The notes: generated by a model not told the origin, from the sequence alone. 49,506 nucleotides of DNA from an uncultured Saprospirales bacterium (GCA_937864265.1 CALMIR010000033.1:1-49506), one strand, 5' to 3'. Positions 8,661 through 17,336 are shown, numbered from the stretch's first letter. Numbers and translations are program-made.

Positions 8661-9773
8661 TCAATCGTTCCAATCTGCGATAAATACGTTGGTGTCTCGC
8701 CCCTTGTTGTTCCTGTTGGAAGAGAAAACCAGTTTTTTGCCATCGGAAGAAAACATGGGGAAGGCATCAAATACTTCGTCAAAGGTAACTTGTTCCAAGC
8801 CTGTTCCGTCCGTTTTGATAGAAAAGATGTTGAATTTTCGACCACTTTCGGAGTGGTGGTTGGTAGAAAAGAGTATTTTTTTGCCGGAAGGGTGAAAATA
8901 AGGCGCCCAGTTGGCTCCACCCAGCTTGGTAATTTGTTTCAAATCAGAGCCATCTACATTACAGACAAAAATTTCCATCGCCAAGGGCTGCACCAAGCCC
9001 TGCGCGAGCAAATCTTTATACGTATTGATGTCTTCCTCTGTTTTGGGTCGGGAAGCGCGAAAAACCAGCTTCTTTCCATCAGGTGAGAAAAACGCCCCGC
9101 CGTCGTAGCCCAGTTCGTTGGTTACTTGTTTCAAGTTGGTACCATCCACATTCATCGTCCACAACTCCAGGTCGCCGGAGCGAGTAGAAGTGAATACGAT
9201 TTTTTTGCCATCAGGCGAAAGCGTGGCCTCGGCATCGTAGCCCGGTTCGTTGGTCAATTGCTGGATGATTTCCCCCTTTAAATTGGCTACAAAAATGTCG
9301 AAGGAGGGATATACGGCCCAGACATATTTGCCATTGACCAATCGGGGTGTTTCCGGACAGGCTTCATCGGCTTGGTGGGTAGAGGCGTAAAGAATGCTTT
9401 TATCACCTGGCATAAAGTAGGAACAAGTCGTTCTGCCTTTGCCCGTACTGACCATAGGCGCCTGATTGCCCGTATAGCCGGTAATGGGCATGTAAAAAAT
9501 TTGATCGCATTCCGCATTCCAATCCGTATTGGTCGCCTGAAAAGACAAATACTTATTGTCGAAACTAAAATAAGCCTCCGCGTTGTCCCCGCCAAAAGTC
9601 AATTGCTTCATGTTGGACAAGTGGGCTTCTTGATCGTAAATCAAGGTATCGGTAATGACGGCACCTGTTCCTGCGGCCATTGCCGACGATTGGTTGGATA
9701 AGTTTTTCGTGTTGTTACACGCGAAGAGGCAGGCCATCAGCGCCCCGAAAGTCAAAAACTTCATCATAGTCAT
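8661..9773 (-). CDS. TolB-like WD40/PD40 propeller lipoprotein
   Basis: A 370-aa protein with a signal peptide and lipobox MACLFAC (about residues 13-19), so it is probably a lipoprotein. The body holds repeated PD40 blades of the form ATLSPDGKKIVFTSTRSGDLE and AFFSPDGKKLVFRASR, typical of TolB-type beta-propellers. Such propellers bind partners or act beside glycosidases and peptidases; the role here is not known. ATG at 9773 was chosen because the signal peptide follows; the reading frame runs further upstream but without secretory features. The GH1 gene follows after 3 bp and the HMG-CoA reductase gene precedes by about 110 bp. Confidence 0.85.
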   Translation of the reverse strand: MTMMKFLTFGALMACLFACNNTKNLSNQSSAMAAGTGAVITDTLIYDQEAHLSNMKQLTFGGDNAEAYFSFDNKYLSFQATNTDWNAECDQIFYMPITGYTGNQAPMVSTGKGRTTCSYFMPGDKSILYASTHQADEACPETPRLVNGKYVWAVYPSFDIFVANLKGEIIQQLTNEPGYDAEATLSPDGKKIVFTSTRSGDLELWTMNVDGTNLKQVTNELGYDGGAFFSPDGKKLVFRASRPKTEEDINTYKDLLAQGLVQPLAMEIFVCNVDGSDLKQITKLGGANWAPYFHPSGKKILFSTNHHSESGRKFNIFSIKTDGTGLEQVTFDEVFDAFPMFSSDGKKLVFSSNRNNKGRDTNVFIADWND

Positions 9774-9882
9774 TTTAAATTTTTCGACCAAAGGTACGGG
9801 TTGCTTTGTCATAGAAATGTCTGAAGTGCGAATGGGTGGTGGTGAGCAAGCCTCCGACCTGAATCCGAAATAGCCTATGGTA

Positions 9883-11226
9883 TTAAAGCTCCCCGCTTTT
9901 TGCTTGGCTGGCCTCCAGGAACTGCCGCACGGCATTAAATGAGACGACCTCGTGTTCAAAATAGCTGATAGCGGCTTGGATTTCAGCCTCACCGGCACCC
10001 AAATGGTGTAAAATATTCATCAGGTGCATTTTCATGTGGCCTTTTTGGATACCCGTAGTGATCAAGGAGCGAACGGCGGCAAAATTTTGAGCCAAACCCG
10101 TAGCAGCGATAATCATCATCAGTTCTATGGCGCCGGGATGCCCCAGCATTTCCAAAGACCGGCGAGCCAGGGGGTGCAAATTGGTCAAGCCACCAACGGT
10201 GCCAACAGCCAAAGGAATATCCATCCAAAATCGGAAAATCCCCCCCTCTAACATGCAATGGCTTAGGCTGCGGTAATGACCATCGCGGGCAGCATAGGCA
10301 TGGCCACATGCCTCGATGGCGCGAAAATCGTTTGCTGTAGCCAATACCACTGCATCTATGCCATTGAAGATACCTTTATTGTGGGTCACCGCCCGATAAG
10401 GATCAATTTGGGCAATGCGGATCGCTTTGGCAAATTTTTCTGCGAAAGTACGGGCATTCATACCTTCACAAATGCCTTCCAGGTCATCTATCGGGCATTC
10501 CACCCAAGTGCGTACCAGGCATTCGGGAGTATAATTGGATAAAATGGCCATGATGACCTCTAGGTCGCGGGCGTATGCAGGCCAATGGGTTTGCTCCTCG
10601 GCAAAGGCTTCCAGGCTGCGCCCGAATGACTCCAACACCGAATTGATAAAATTGGCGCCCATCGAATCACAGGTCTCAAAGCTGACCATCAATTGGTAAT
10701 AATGGGGTTCCAGGTGGCTCAAGTTGACCAATTCCACTTTTAGTACGCCCCCACCCCGCTTTTCCATATTGGCAGTGATCGCTGCGGCTTCCTCTAATAG
10801 CCGCTTTTTCAATTGCGGCCATATCTGGAACAAGGCTTCCGGGTCGCCTTTCCAATTGAAATGTACCTGTCCCAATTTGCGGGTATCGATCACTTCTGCC
10901 CGGAAACCGCCTCTGCTCATCCAAAATTTGGCAGCGCTAGCGGCAGCGGCTACCACCGAACTTTCTTCAATCACCATCGGCACAGTGTATGCTTTGCCAT
11001 TGATGACAAAATTGGGTGCCACACCATAAGGCAGTATATAATTGCTGATGGTATTCTCGCTGAAGCCGTCAAAAACTTTCTGTTGCTGGGTATCTTCATG
11101 CCAAAATCGCTTCAAATCCTGGCCAGCGCTTTCATCGCCATCAAAAAAGTGTTGAACCAGCCATTCGATTTTCTGCTCTTTGGGCCACTTGGAAAAGCCG
11201 CTGATGTTTTTTTTATCCTGCTTCAT
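9883..11226 (-). CDS. mvaA: Hydroxymethylglutaryl-CoA reductase, class II
   Basis: A 447-aa enzyme interconverting HMG-CoA and mevalonate with NAD(P)H, the committed step of the mevalonate route to isoprenoids. Landmarks are the catalytic Glu in VIEESSVVAA (about 85-94), DSMGANF (187-193), the catalytic Lys in THNKGIFNG (K284) and the catalytic His in QKGHMKMH (H397). Length and these motifs fit the class II (Pseudomonas mevalonii-like) form; in this context next to fni it is probably biosynthetic. The start at 11226 gives an N-terminus close to other class II enzymes and lies 7 bp after the fni stop; the longer frame from 11256 overlaps fni. The other mevalonate genes are not in the window. 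Confidence 0.93.
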   Translation of the reverse strand: MKQDKKNISGFSKWPKEQKIEWLVQHFFDGDESAGQDLKRFWHEDTQQQKVFDGFSENTISNYILPYGVAPNFVINGKAYTVPMVIEESSVVAAAASAAKFWMSRGGFRAEVIDTRKLGQVHFNWKGDPEALFQIWPQLKKRLLEEAAAITANMEKRGGGVLKVELVNLSHLEPHYYQLMVSFETCDSMGANFINSVLESFGRSLEAFAEEQTHWPAYARDLEVIMAILSNYTPECLVRTWVECPIDDLEGICEGMNARTFAEKFAKAIRIAQIDPYRAVTHNKGIFNGIDAVVLATANDFRAIEACGHAYAARDGHYRSLSHCMLEGGIFRFWMDIPLAVGTVGGLTNLHPLARRSLEMLGHPGAIELMMIIAATGLAQNFAAVRSLITTGIQKGHMKMHLMNILHHLGAGEAEIQAAISYFEHEVVSFNAVRQFLEASQAKSGEL

Positions 11227-11233
11227 GCACACA

Positions 11234-12292
11234 CTATTTAACTCTAAGGAAAGCATAGGCCAGTTTTAATCCTTCAACTTGTGTTTGAACATATTTTTGA
11301 AGTACCTCGTAATCGCCACGGGCATGTTTTAAAAAACCCGAAGCTTGCCCGTATATAGCATTCAATTTCAACTTGCGAATGTGGTAATAGCCATCTAAAA
11401 AGTCTTTCACGCCGCCTGATACGATGACTTGCCGGCAAAGCACGCGATCGCCCAATTCGGCTACCAGTTCATTGACCATCCCCACCATCTCTTCCGCACT
11501 GTGCCCTACTCTGGCGAGATTTTCATAAACCGCTATCTCCGGCCTGGTATCGCGCAGCATTTCGAGTTTGGCAAAATTGGTGCCGCCATGCGCGGCAAAA
11601 TCAATGGCTGCGAGGGGTAGTTGCAGCAGTGCTTCAAGGCTAGCCCTCCCCATACCCTGCCCTACTTCTTTGACAATCAAAGGGCATTCCATTTTATCCA
11701 ATAAGCGGCGAATGGTATCCAGCGGGGGGTGCCGAAAGCGGTCGCCTTCTGGTTGGAGCCATTCCTGAAGCGGGTTGACGTGTATGATCAAGCCATCAGC
11801 CTGTAGCTTGTCCAGAAGATCGCGAATCAAGCCGAGTTCTCCTCTTTCTATCATTTCTTCAAGCTGTGCAATACCCAGATTGGCGTACAAAGGCAGTTCA
11901 TCGCCCATCTCAGCGCGCACATTAAAGTCCTGAAATCGTTCATCACTGTAGAGCAATTGCCGACACGACCCCAGTCCCATGCCCATGCCAAATTCGCGGC
12001 AGGCGCGTGCGAGGTTGTGATTGATGGTATGCGCCAGTTCCGTGCCGCCAGTCATGCTAGATACCCAAATGGGGACGCGCATCGTTTTTCCCAAAAATAA
12101 TAGGTTTTTCAGGGTCTGCCCATCCGGATGACCAGACAGGAGTGGCTCGTAATAAAAACGCCGATCCAGTTCGTCCTGCCCAGTCTGTGCTTTGAAGGCC
12201 AAATCTATATGGTCTTTTTTACGCGATGCGGCATTCGGGTCATTAGGAAGTGATAAGGTATCCACTGCTGGTATTTTGCTGCTAAAAGACAT
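11234..12292 (-). CDS. fni: Type 2 isopentenyl-diphosphate delta-isomerase
   Basis: A 352-aa FMN-dependent enzyme that interconverts IPP and DMAPP. It starts with a RKKDHIDLAF segment and has the family motifs SSMTGGT, MGLGSCRQLL, HVNPLQEWLQPEGDR, VKEVGQGM, AAHGGTNFAKLE and SGGVKDFLDGYY, which make the FMN and substrate sites of the TIM barrel. It is followed by mvaA after 7 bp, so the two mevalonate-pathway genes form an operon. Upstream is MITE-like element copy B. The start codon lies within a TAACTTTATG sequence. Confidence 0.95.
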   Translation of the reverse strand: MSFSSKIPAVDTLSLPNDPNAASRKKDHIDLAFKAQTGQDELDRRFYYEPLLSGHPDGQTLKNLLFLGKTMRVPIWVSSMTGGTELAHTINHNLARACREFGMGMGLGSCRQLLYSDERFQDFNVRAEMGDELPLYANLGIAQLEEMIERGELGLIRDLLDKLQADGLIIHVNPLQEWLQPEGDRFRHPPLDTIRRLLDKMECPLIVKEVGQGMGRASLEALLQLPLAAIDFAAHGGTNFAKLEMLRDTRPEIAVYENLARVGHSAEEMVGMVNELVAELGDRVLCRQVIVSGGVKDFLDGYYHIRKLKLNAIYGQASGFLKHARGDYEVLQKYVQTQVEGLKLAYAFLRVK

Positions 12293-12346
12293 AAAGTTAT
12301 TGGGTTTTTGACATAACCTTAAATAATTGAAAATGTTTTTGCCCCA

Positions 12347-12470
12347 AGTAACGCAGAAAAATTAAGTTCCCGATTTTGTCCTTACCCTAGCGGGCTAAAC
12401 GGTTCATTTTAAGTGTGTTCGCTAGGGTAAGGACTTTGATAAATCGGGAAGTGATTTTTTGCACACTACT
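12347..12470 (+). repeat. MITE-like palindromic element, copy B
   Basis: A full-length 124-bp copy in the divergent region between fni and the sigma-factor gene. The ends are AGTAACGCAGAAAAATTAAG and TTTTTTGCACACTACT. Read inward on opposite strands the two ends match over about 50 bp with small gaps (CTTACCCTAGCG / CGCTAGGGTAAG), so the whole element can fold into one long hairpin. No transposase gene lies in it. Target-site duplication is not clear. Confidence 0.88.
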
Positions 12471-12674
12471 AAGTGAATGTTTTCCGCCTGAAAAGTGGCT
12501 AAAAATCAGTCATCTTCAAAAAAATGACGCTTTGGGAAACTTTTTTTAAAAAACTTAGGTTAATCAAACTGCGTGTAGCTTTCAGAAAAAAGCAAGTTTT
12601 TGAACCCTGTTCAAAATACTGATTTTCAATACTTTATACCCAAAAACCTTTTTTTCCCTTTTTTTTAAAAACAG
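12471..12674. other. AT-rich upstream region of the sigma-factor gene
   Basis: About 200 bp between element B and the promoter-like sequence before 12703. It contains several A and T tracts and no ORF or clear RNA gene. The A-tract spacing could bend DNA upstream of the promoter. Confidence 0.4.
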
Positions 12675-12703
12675 TTGGAAATTGTAAATAATTGCTATCT
12701 TTA
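12675..12703 (+). promoter_or_regulatory. Bacteroidota-type promoter of the ECF sigma gene
   Basis: A TTG (12675-12677) is separated by 18 bp from TATCTTTA (12696-12703), close to the Bacteroidota -33/-7 consensus TTG...TAnnTTTG. A start about 5-8 bp downstream would fall after the first ATG (12703) and near the ATG at 12712. Alternatively the promoter lies further upstream and this is only an AU-rich initiation context. Confidence 0.5.
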
Positions 12704-13293
12704 TGGTGGTAATGGCAAAAGAAACATCGTCTGAAAAAAATTTTGAACAAGTCTTTGAGGAAGAGTTCTTACCTCAGATAGACGCGTTAATGACTTTTGC
12801 TTACCACCTCACTTACAATGAAGAAGACGCCAACGACCTCGTCCAGGAAACCTATCTGAAAGCGTATCGTTTCATCGAGAACTACAATGAAGGCACCAAT
12901 GCGAAGGCATGGTTGTTCAAAATTTTGAAAAACGCCTTCATCAATCAGTACCGTCGGAAGACCAAATTGCCCACCCGAGTCGATTATGAAGAGCTGGTAC
13001 ATTACCACGAAGAAGATGATGGTAATTATTCCAGTTATACCGACTTGCGGGAGGAGATGTTCGAAGGAATGATGGGCGATGAGGTGACTCAGGCCATCAA
13101 TGCGCTGCCAGTGGATTTCCGGGTGGTTATCCTGTTAAGCGACATTGAAGATTTCACCTACGAAGAAATCTCCAAAATTTTGGACATCCCCATCGGTACC
13201 GTCCGTTCTCGTTTGCACCGTGCCCGAAATTTGCTGAAAGAACAATTGAAAACCTATGCAGCGTCTTTGGGCTACAAAAATAAACGCAAATAA
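12703..13293 (+). CDS. ECF-type RNA polymerase sigma factor
   Basis: A 196-aa sigma-70 family protein. Region 2 spans about residues 22-90 (FAYHLTYNEEDANDLVQETY; WLFKILKNAFINQYRRK binds the -10/-7 element) and region 4 about 130-185 (LPVDFRVVILLSDIEDFTYE, then IGTVRSRLHRAR as the helix-turn-helix for the -33 element). There is no region 1 or 3, so it is an ECF sigma directing a stress or envelope regulon. Two starts are possible, 12703 (MVVMAKE) and 12712 (MAKE); the promoter-like sequence favours the second if it is used. A putative anti-sigma gene follows after an unusual 340-bp gap. Confidence 0.92.
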   Translation: MVVMAKETSSEKNFEQVFEEEFLPQIDALMTFAYHLTYNEEDANDLVQETYLKAYRFIENYNEGTNAKAWLFKILKNAFINQYRRKTKLPTRVDYEELVHYHEEDDGNYSSYTDLREEMFEGMMGDEVTQAINALPVDFRVVILLSDIEDFTYEEISKILDIPIGTVRSRLHRARNLLKEQLKTYAASLGYKNKRK

Positions 13294-13633
13294 CAGGAGG
13301 GATATGCGAGCCTTATTCGTCCCCTGCCTGCGTTGGAGATTATATTCGTTAACTGCTGCTATTCAGCAGGATTTCATCCCATGAAGTTCGTCCGTTTGTC
13401 TAAACGTATTCCTTTTGTAGTGAATGGGTTCATAACTCTTTTGCGCCAAAAGCATGCTAAATGGACTGGCTTCATAACCATTTATTTGGATCATATGGCA
13501 AAGTATTCAACACTATTTAGTTCGTTCCATCAACCGTGTTGCCTTAGCACGCGAGCTAGTTGGGCGGGCTTTGCCTTTTTTTCCGAGTTGTGGTTGATCC
13601 TGAATTCCGCTGAGTAGTAAAAAACAAAAAAAC
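13294..13633. other. Long gap between sigma and putative anti-sigma genes
   Basis: The 340 bp carry short ORFs with no protein-like features. There is a small hairpin CTGCT...AGCAG near 13355-13370 and a TAACTCTTTTG promoter-like box near 13433-13443. Partners of this kind are normally separated by a few bases, so this gap may hold a separate promoter or an untranslated control region. I see no known RNA family. Confidence 0.4.
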
Positions 13634-13873
13634 ATGCAAGATCAGAATTATCAGGAGCTCGTCAGGAAAGTCACGATGTACCTCGACAACGAACTCAACG
13701 AAAATGCTGAACGCGAATTACTCAGAGAAATCAAATCAAACCCCACCTATCTCCAGGTGCTCAGTCAGGAAAAAAACTTCCGCGAATTTATCAAAAGTAA
13801 GATTCACCGCCGTAAACCATCCCCCGCGCTTATCCAGTCCATTAAAGAAAAGATTCGCATCGCTCCAGCCTGA
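13634..13873 (+). CDS. Small cysteine-free putative anti-sigma factor
   Basis: A 79-aa soluble, charged protein: a helical N-terminal segment (YQELVRKVTMYLDNELNENA, then ERELLREIKSNPTYLQVL) resembles the first helices of zinc-finger-type (ZAS) anti-sigma factors, but there is no HxxxCxxC motif and no cysteine at all. No transmembrane segment. It lies on the same strand behind an ECF sigma gene, which is the main reason for the assignment. It could bind the sigma factor directly without a redox or zinc switch. The basic C-terminus (KSKIHRRKPSP) is notable. Confidence 0.65.
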   Translation: MQDQNYQELVRKVTMYLDNELNENAERELLREIKSNPTYLQVLSQEKNFREFIKSKIHRRKPSPALIQSIKEKIRIAPA

Positions 13874-14248
13874 ATCTGATTATTGCTCAACATATGGTAA
13901 AATAACTTTTGGCTTTGATGTTGTATCAAGGCTAGAAGGGTTTATTCGTCCGGCATTGGAAATGGTCTGATGCCGGATGAATGTTGTTTGGCCAATTTAG
14001 CGATTCTGTAGCTCTAACCACGCTTGTTGAAGGATGATGTAATAAAAACGCCCCCTATTGCTTTTTCATAATAAGCTTTGCGGCAATTCTAAATATGTAA
14101 AGATTGAGTTTTGGAAATAGCATGCTGTGGACAGGAAGGGTGGCGATGAAATCAATGTCAAATTTCCGGCTCTACCCCACAAAAAGTGCCGAAAATTTGA
14201 TTTTTCCAAAAAAAAACTCCATCTTAGCAGTGCCAATCAAATTCTCCA
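13874..14248. other. Gene-free stretch before the AbiE operon
   Basis: No coding sequence supported. It has the hairpin at 13945-13981 and, from about 14185, an AT-rich part with TTTGATTTTTCC that probably includes the AbiE promoter. I looked for a copy of the tRNA-Arg 3' end here, which would mark an integration site, and did not see one. Confidence 0.4.
13945..13981 (+). terminator. Hairpin after the anti-sigma gene, possible terminator
   Basis: Arms TTCGTCCGGCAT (13945-13956) and ATGCCGGATGAA (13970-13981) pair at 11 of 12 positions with a 13-base loop. Only a weak T-rich tail follows, so termination is likely but not certain; it lies about 70 bp after the anti-sigma stop. Confidence 0.5.
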
Positions 14249-14998
14249 ATGAGCGCTGACGTAACCGACACCATTGCCAATGCTTTTCAGGACAAAAAGC
14301 TGCTGACCAAGAGCGAGTTGCTCTCTTGGCTGGAAGCGGTGTACCCTGATGCATCCGAGGAAACATTGTCCTGGCGCATCTACAACATGAAAGAGCGGGG
14401 CTTTCTGGAAAGCCCAGGAAGGGGTATGTACAGGCTGGCTACAAGGGAAGATTTCATGCCCGTCTTTTCTAACTTGTCAAAACGCATTGCTGCCATGCTG
14501 GCGAAGGAGTTGCCCCTGGTCAATGTCTGCATCTGGGAAACCCGCTGGCTGAATGCCTGGATGGAACTCCAGCCCGCCTACAACTGGACACTTGTGGAAG
14601 CCGAGAAAGACACCCTCAACGCCATTTTCAACCACCTGACCGGGCTATCCAAAAAGGTCTATCTCCAGCCCAACCGCACCATCATGGAATTGTACGTGCT
14701 GTCGCTGAACGAAGCCGTTATCGTCAAACCGCTGGTGTCGGAAGCACCGTTGATGCGGAAAGGCAAAATCACCACTGCCTCCCCGGAGAAAATGCTCGTG
14801 GACATCGTGGCGGAGCCGGATATTTTTGTGGGTCAACAAGGCGAACTGGAGCATATTTTCGAGAACATGTTTTCCCAAATCCTTATCCACCAAAACCGAC
14901 TGCTGCGATATGCCCGGCGGCGAAAGCGGGAAAAGCAGGTGTTGAAGCTCATTCCCGAAAATTGCCAGTTGCCGAACCTAAACCCCGAAGACGCATGA
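14249..14998 (+). CDS. AbiEi-type antitoxin (type IV toxin-antitoxin)
   Basis: A 249-aa protein with an N-terminal winged-helix region (about 1-65: LTKSELLSWLEAVYPDASEE, LSWRIYNMKERGFLES, GRGMYRL) and a C-terminal domain typical of antitoxins paired with AbiEii nucleotidyltransferases (DUF6577-like, from memory). In AbiE systems the antitoxin represses its own promoter and counters the toxin without stable binding. Its stop overlaps the toxin start by 4 bp (ATGA). The AbiE pair looks GC-richer in codon third positions than neighbouring genes, which suggests acquisition by transfer. The exact antitoxin subfamily is uncertain; the pairing supports the role. Confidence 0.85.
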   Translation: MSADVTDTIANAFQDKKLLTKSELLSWLEAVYPDASEETLSWRIYNMKERGFLESPGRGMYRLATREDFMPVFSNLSKRIAAMLAKELPLVNVCIWETRWLNAWMELQPAYNWTLVEAEKDTLNAIFNHLTGLSKKVYLQPNRTIMELYVLSLNEAVIVKPLVSEAPLMRKGKITTASPEKMLVDIVAEPDIFVGQQGELEHIFENMFSQILIHQNRLLRYARRRKREKQVLKLIPENCQLPNLNPEDA

Positions 14999-16056
14999 TA
15001 CTACTCGACACCCTATCCGCCGAATGGCTCAAGTCTGTCTCCTCCAAATTAGGGAAGGTGGACGTCTCATTGCTGGAAAAAGCAGTCCGGGCACTCTTGT
15101 TGGCGGAGCAGCTCAAAGTCAATGACCTGAACTTTGTCTTCAAGGGTGGTACATCTCTTTTGCTTCACCTCGAAAAGCCACTGCGCTTTTCCATTGACGT
15201 GGACATCATTACTTCCGACGACAAGGCAACCCTGATGAAAGCGATGGATGCCGTAGTCGAAACGGGAGCCTTCACCCGTTGGGAACCGGACGAGCGGACA
15301 CTTCGTAAAGACCTGCCCGTTGACCACTACAAGTTTTTCTACAAAAGCCAGTTCCCATCACCCACAGCCGAAAACTACGTGCTGCTGGATGTACTGTATC
15401 CAAACCCCTTGCCTGTCTGGGTGCAGCAAAAAGCCATGCAACACCCCTGGCTCAAAACGGAAGGCGACCCTGTCCAATTGACCCTCTCTACTGTAGGCGG
15501 CTTGCTGGGCGACAAACTGACCGCCTTCGCCCCGACCACCACAGGAATCCTGTACACCAAAGACCGCCCGGTGGAAATCATCAAACAGCTTTTCGACATC
15601 AGCTGTCTGTACAACTTGGTGGACAACCTGACCGAAACACAAACCGCCTTTCAGACCGTAGCCGCTGAAGAACTGAAATACCGGGGACTGACCATCACTG
15701 CCACCGAAGTGCTGAGCGATTCATTCTCGGCTGCCCTGACCATCTGCGATCGCAACCTGAAAGACCCAAACTTCCAGCACCTAGCAAAAGGCATCCACAA
15801 CATCAAGCCGCATATTTTCTACCGCTTTGTCATCGAGGATGCAATCGTCGGCGCTGCCAAAGTGATGCTCCTGAGCACCTTGCTCCGGCAGGATTTCAAG
15901 GAAGCCCCACATAAATTTGGCGCAGCCAAGGATGTGGTTGACTGGCTGATACCGACCACGGAATACAACCGTTTCAACAAACTCAAAAAGACCAACCCCG
16001 AAGCCTTTTTCTACCTCTACAAAACTTGCGAGCACTTAACACAACCGACAACATGA
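14995..16056 (+). CDS. abiEii: AbiEii-type nucleotidyltransferase toxin
   Basis: A 353-aa protein of the AbiEii/AbiGii toxin family. The nucleotidyltransferase signature is FKGGTSLLLHL (about 49-59) followed by RFSIDVDII (64-72), with D68 and D70 as likely metal ligands. A conserved GDKLTAF segment and the helical C-terminal half fit the family. Related enzymes transfer nucleotides to tRNA acceptor ends and stop growth during phage infection; the target here is unknown. The ATG at 14995 is used because it overlaps the antitoxin stop; the frame extends upstream but inside the antitoxin gene. All key residues are present, so the toxin should be active. Confidence 0.9.
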   Translation: MILLDTLSAEWLKSVSSKLGKVDVSLLEKAVRALLLAEQLKVNDLNFVFKGGTSLLLHLEKPLRFSIDVDIITSDDKATLMKAMDAVVETGAFTRWEPDERTLRKDLPVDHYKFFYKSQFPSPTAENYVLLDVLYPNPLPVWVQQKAMQHPWLKTEGDPVQLTLSTVGGLLGDKLTAFAPTTTGILYTKDRPVEIIKQLFDISCLYNLVDNLTETQTAFQTVAAEELKYRGLTITATEVLSDSFSAALTICDRNLKDPNFQHLAKGIHNIKPHIFYRFVIEDAIVGAAKVMLLSTLLRQDFKEAPHKFGAAKDVVDWLIPTTEYNRFNKLKKTNPEAFFYLYKTCEHLTQPTT

Positions 16057-16187
16057 CCCGGAAAAAAGACAAAGACTTAAAGGCCTTTTACGATTCGAAA
16101 TATAACAAATCGGACAAAACAGGAGAACCTGATTTCAGAAATTCAATTTTACTTTCTAATGGAAATCCTTTAGCAAGCATGATCTAA
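16053..16187 (+). CDS. 44-codon ORF coupled to the AbiEii stop
   Basis: An ATG overlaps the toxin stop by 4 bp (ATGA), the same coupling as between antitoxin and toxin. The product is 44 residues, very polar and lysine-rich (MTRKKDKDLKAFYDSKYNKS at the N-terminus, ending NPLASMI). I do not recognise it. It may be a real third gene or the truncated start of a longer gene whose remainder was lost; the DNA right after it is a decayed gene. Confidence 0.4.
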   Translation: MTRKKDKDLKAFYDSKYNKSDKTGEPDFRNSILLSNGNPLASMI

Positions 16188-17289
16188 AAACGCCACTGCT
16201 AATATAAAAAATTACAACGTCATCTACCAAAACGGTCATTTCTGAGACAAGGACAATGGCAAACGGCTGATACCCAAGCCAGGCGCATCCTTTGCCTTAC
16301 TCAGTGATGATGGCAATTTTCAAGCGCATGACCCGCTGAATTTGCCACCGGAGGAGTTACGTCCCTCGGAATCCATAAAAACATTGGTGCTGGCTGAGCC
16401 TAATTCGTTTCGGTATAGCCTACTTTTGCAAAAAGGCAGATTGCTGTACTTCCGTCTCGGTTTGGATCGCAAAGACACCCCGAAGGAGCGCATGGAATAC
16501 GTCTTTGAATTTACCTCTGCGATAAATCCGATTGGACAAAAAGTACCAAGCCCGCCTGTTTCCTTGAATGACTTGTTTGAAAACACCAGCATGTTGTACT
16601 ATGCCCGAAAGCGAAGTTCCTCTGTGAATGTATTCAATGAGTTTAAGATGAATTCGCCGGGTGGGGCGAGGTTAGGGGAGTTGTGGGAAAAAGTGGTGTT
16701 CGTCAAAGTCTGGAGTTAGTCATCGAAAGTGCCATCCAACCGCAGGCTACTACCAGCCTACCCGATTACGATGTCTATATTGGTGATGACAAACCTTCCC
16801 AACAATATGGTCTTTTGGGTCAGACCATTCAAAAAAGGAGATAGCGCTCGACTTAAATGGCACCAATACCATCAGCCTTTTGGAGTGCAAGGTGCTGGGA
16901 AAAGTTACACCCTCGGAACGATTGCGGAAATGGGGTTGAAGCCCATCCCCAATATCAACGCCATGTTCAAACCTCTGGCAGGTGTGATTTTTCATTACAG
17001 CGAAAGCCAGGATTATAAACCTGAGTTCACCACCATGCGCTATCCAAATCATAAACCAAAGGAGCTTGAAATCTTAAACGCTATCTACGATGCCAAACCG
17101 GATGCCATCCGAAATATCGTATTGCTTTTCCCTCACTCAAAATTGGAAGAAAGGAGGGCGGAATACCCTAACCTTGAATTATTGCCACTTGCTTTTTCTT
17201 CAGGCGAACTCAATATCGGCGATTGGAGATTTTTAATGGGTACGACCGGCGATCAATCCCTATACGTGAAGCAATGCCCCATTCAATAA
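16183..17289 (+). pseudogene. Decayed P-loop ATPase (HerA/FtsK-like) gene
   Basis: One protein appears to be scattered over three frames. Frame A (16183-16719) reads NIKNYNVIYQNGHF, a TGA at 16243, then DKDNGKRLIPKPGASFALL onward. Frame B (about 16690-16844) carries SGVRQSLELVIESAIQ and PDYDVYIGDDKPSQQYGLLG. Frame C (about 16832-16882) reads KEIALDLNGTNTISL. Frame A resumes at 16876 with FGVQGAGKSYTLGT, a Walker A motif, and runs to 17289. Two joins coincide with runs of A (16831-16836) and T (16878-16881) that look one base short. No Walker B or later helicase motif is seen before the tRNA, so the 3' part is missing as well. Family name is tentative. Confidence 0.7.
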
Positions 17290-17336
17290 AAAAACTACTC
17301 TAATAATTAATTTACAACACTTTGCAGCTTAGATTG

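Noticed and set aside
13333-13617. 94-codon plus-strand ORF between sigma and anti-sigma genes
   Set aside because: The translation has no protein-like pattern, and the start does not fit; treated as non-coding gap.
13874-14248. attL site matching the tRNA-Arg 3' end
   Set aside because: I searched by eye for TTCGAATCCTGTCGGGATC or its complement and found no match here, so integration into the tRNA is inferred only from position.
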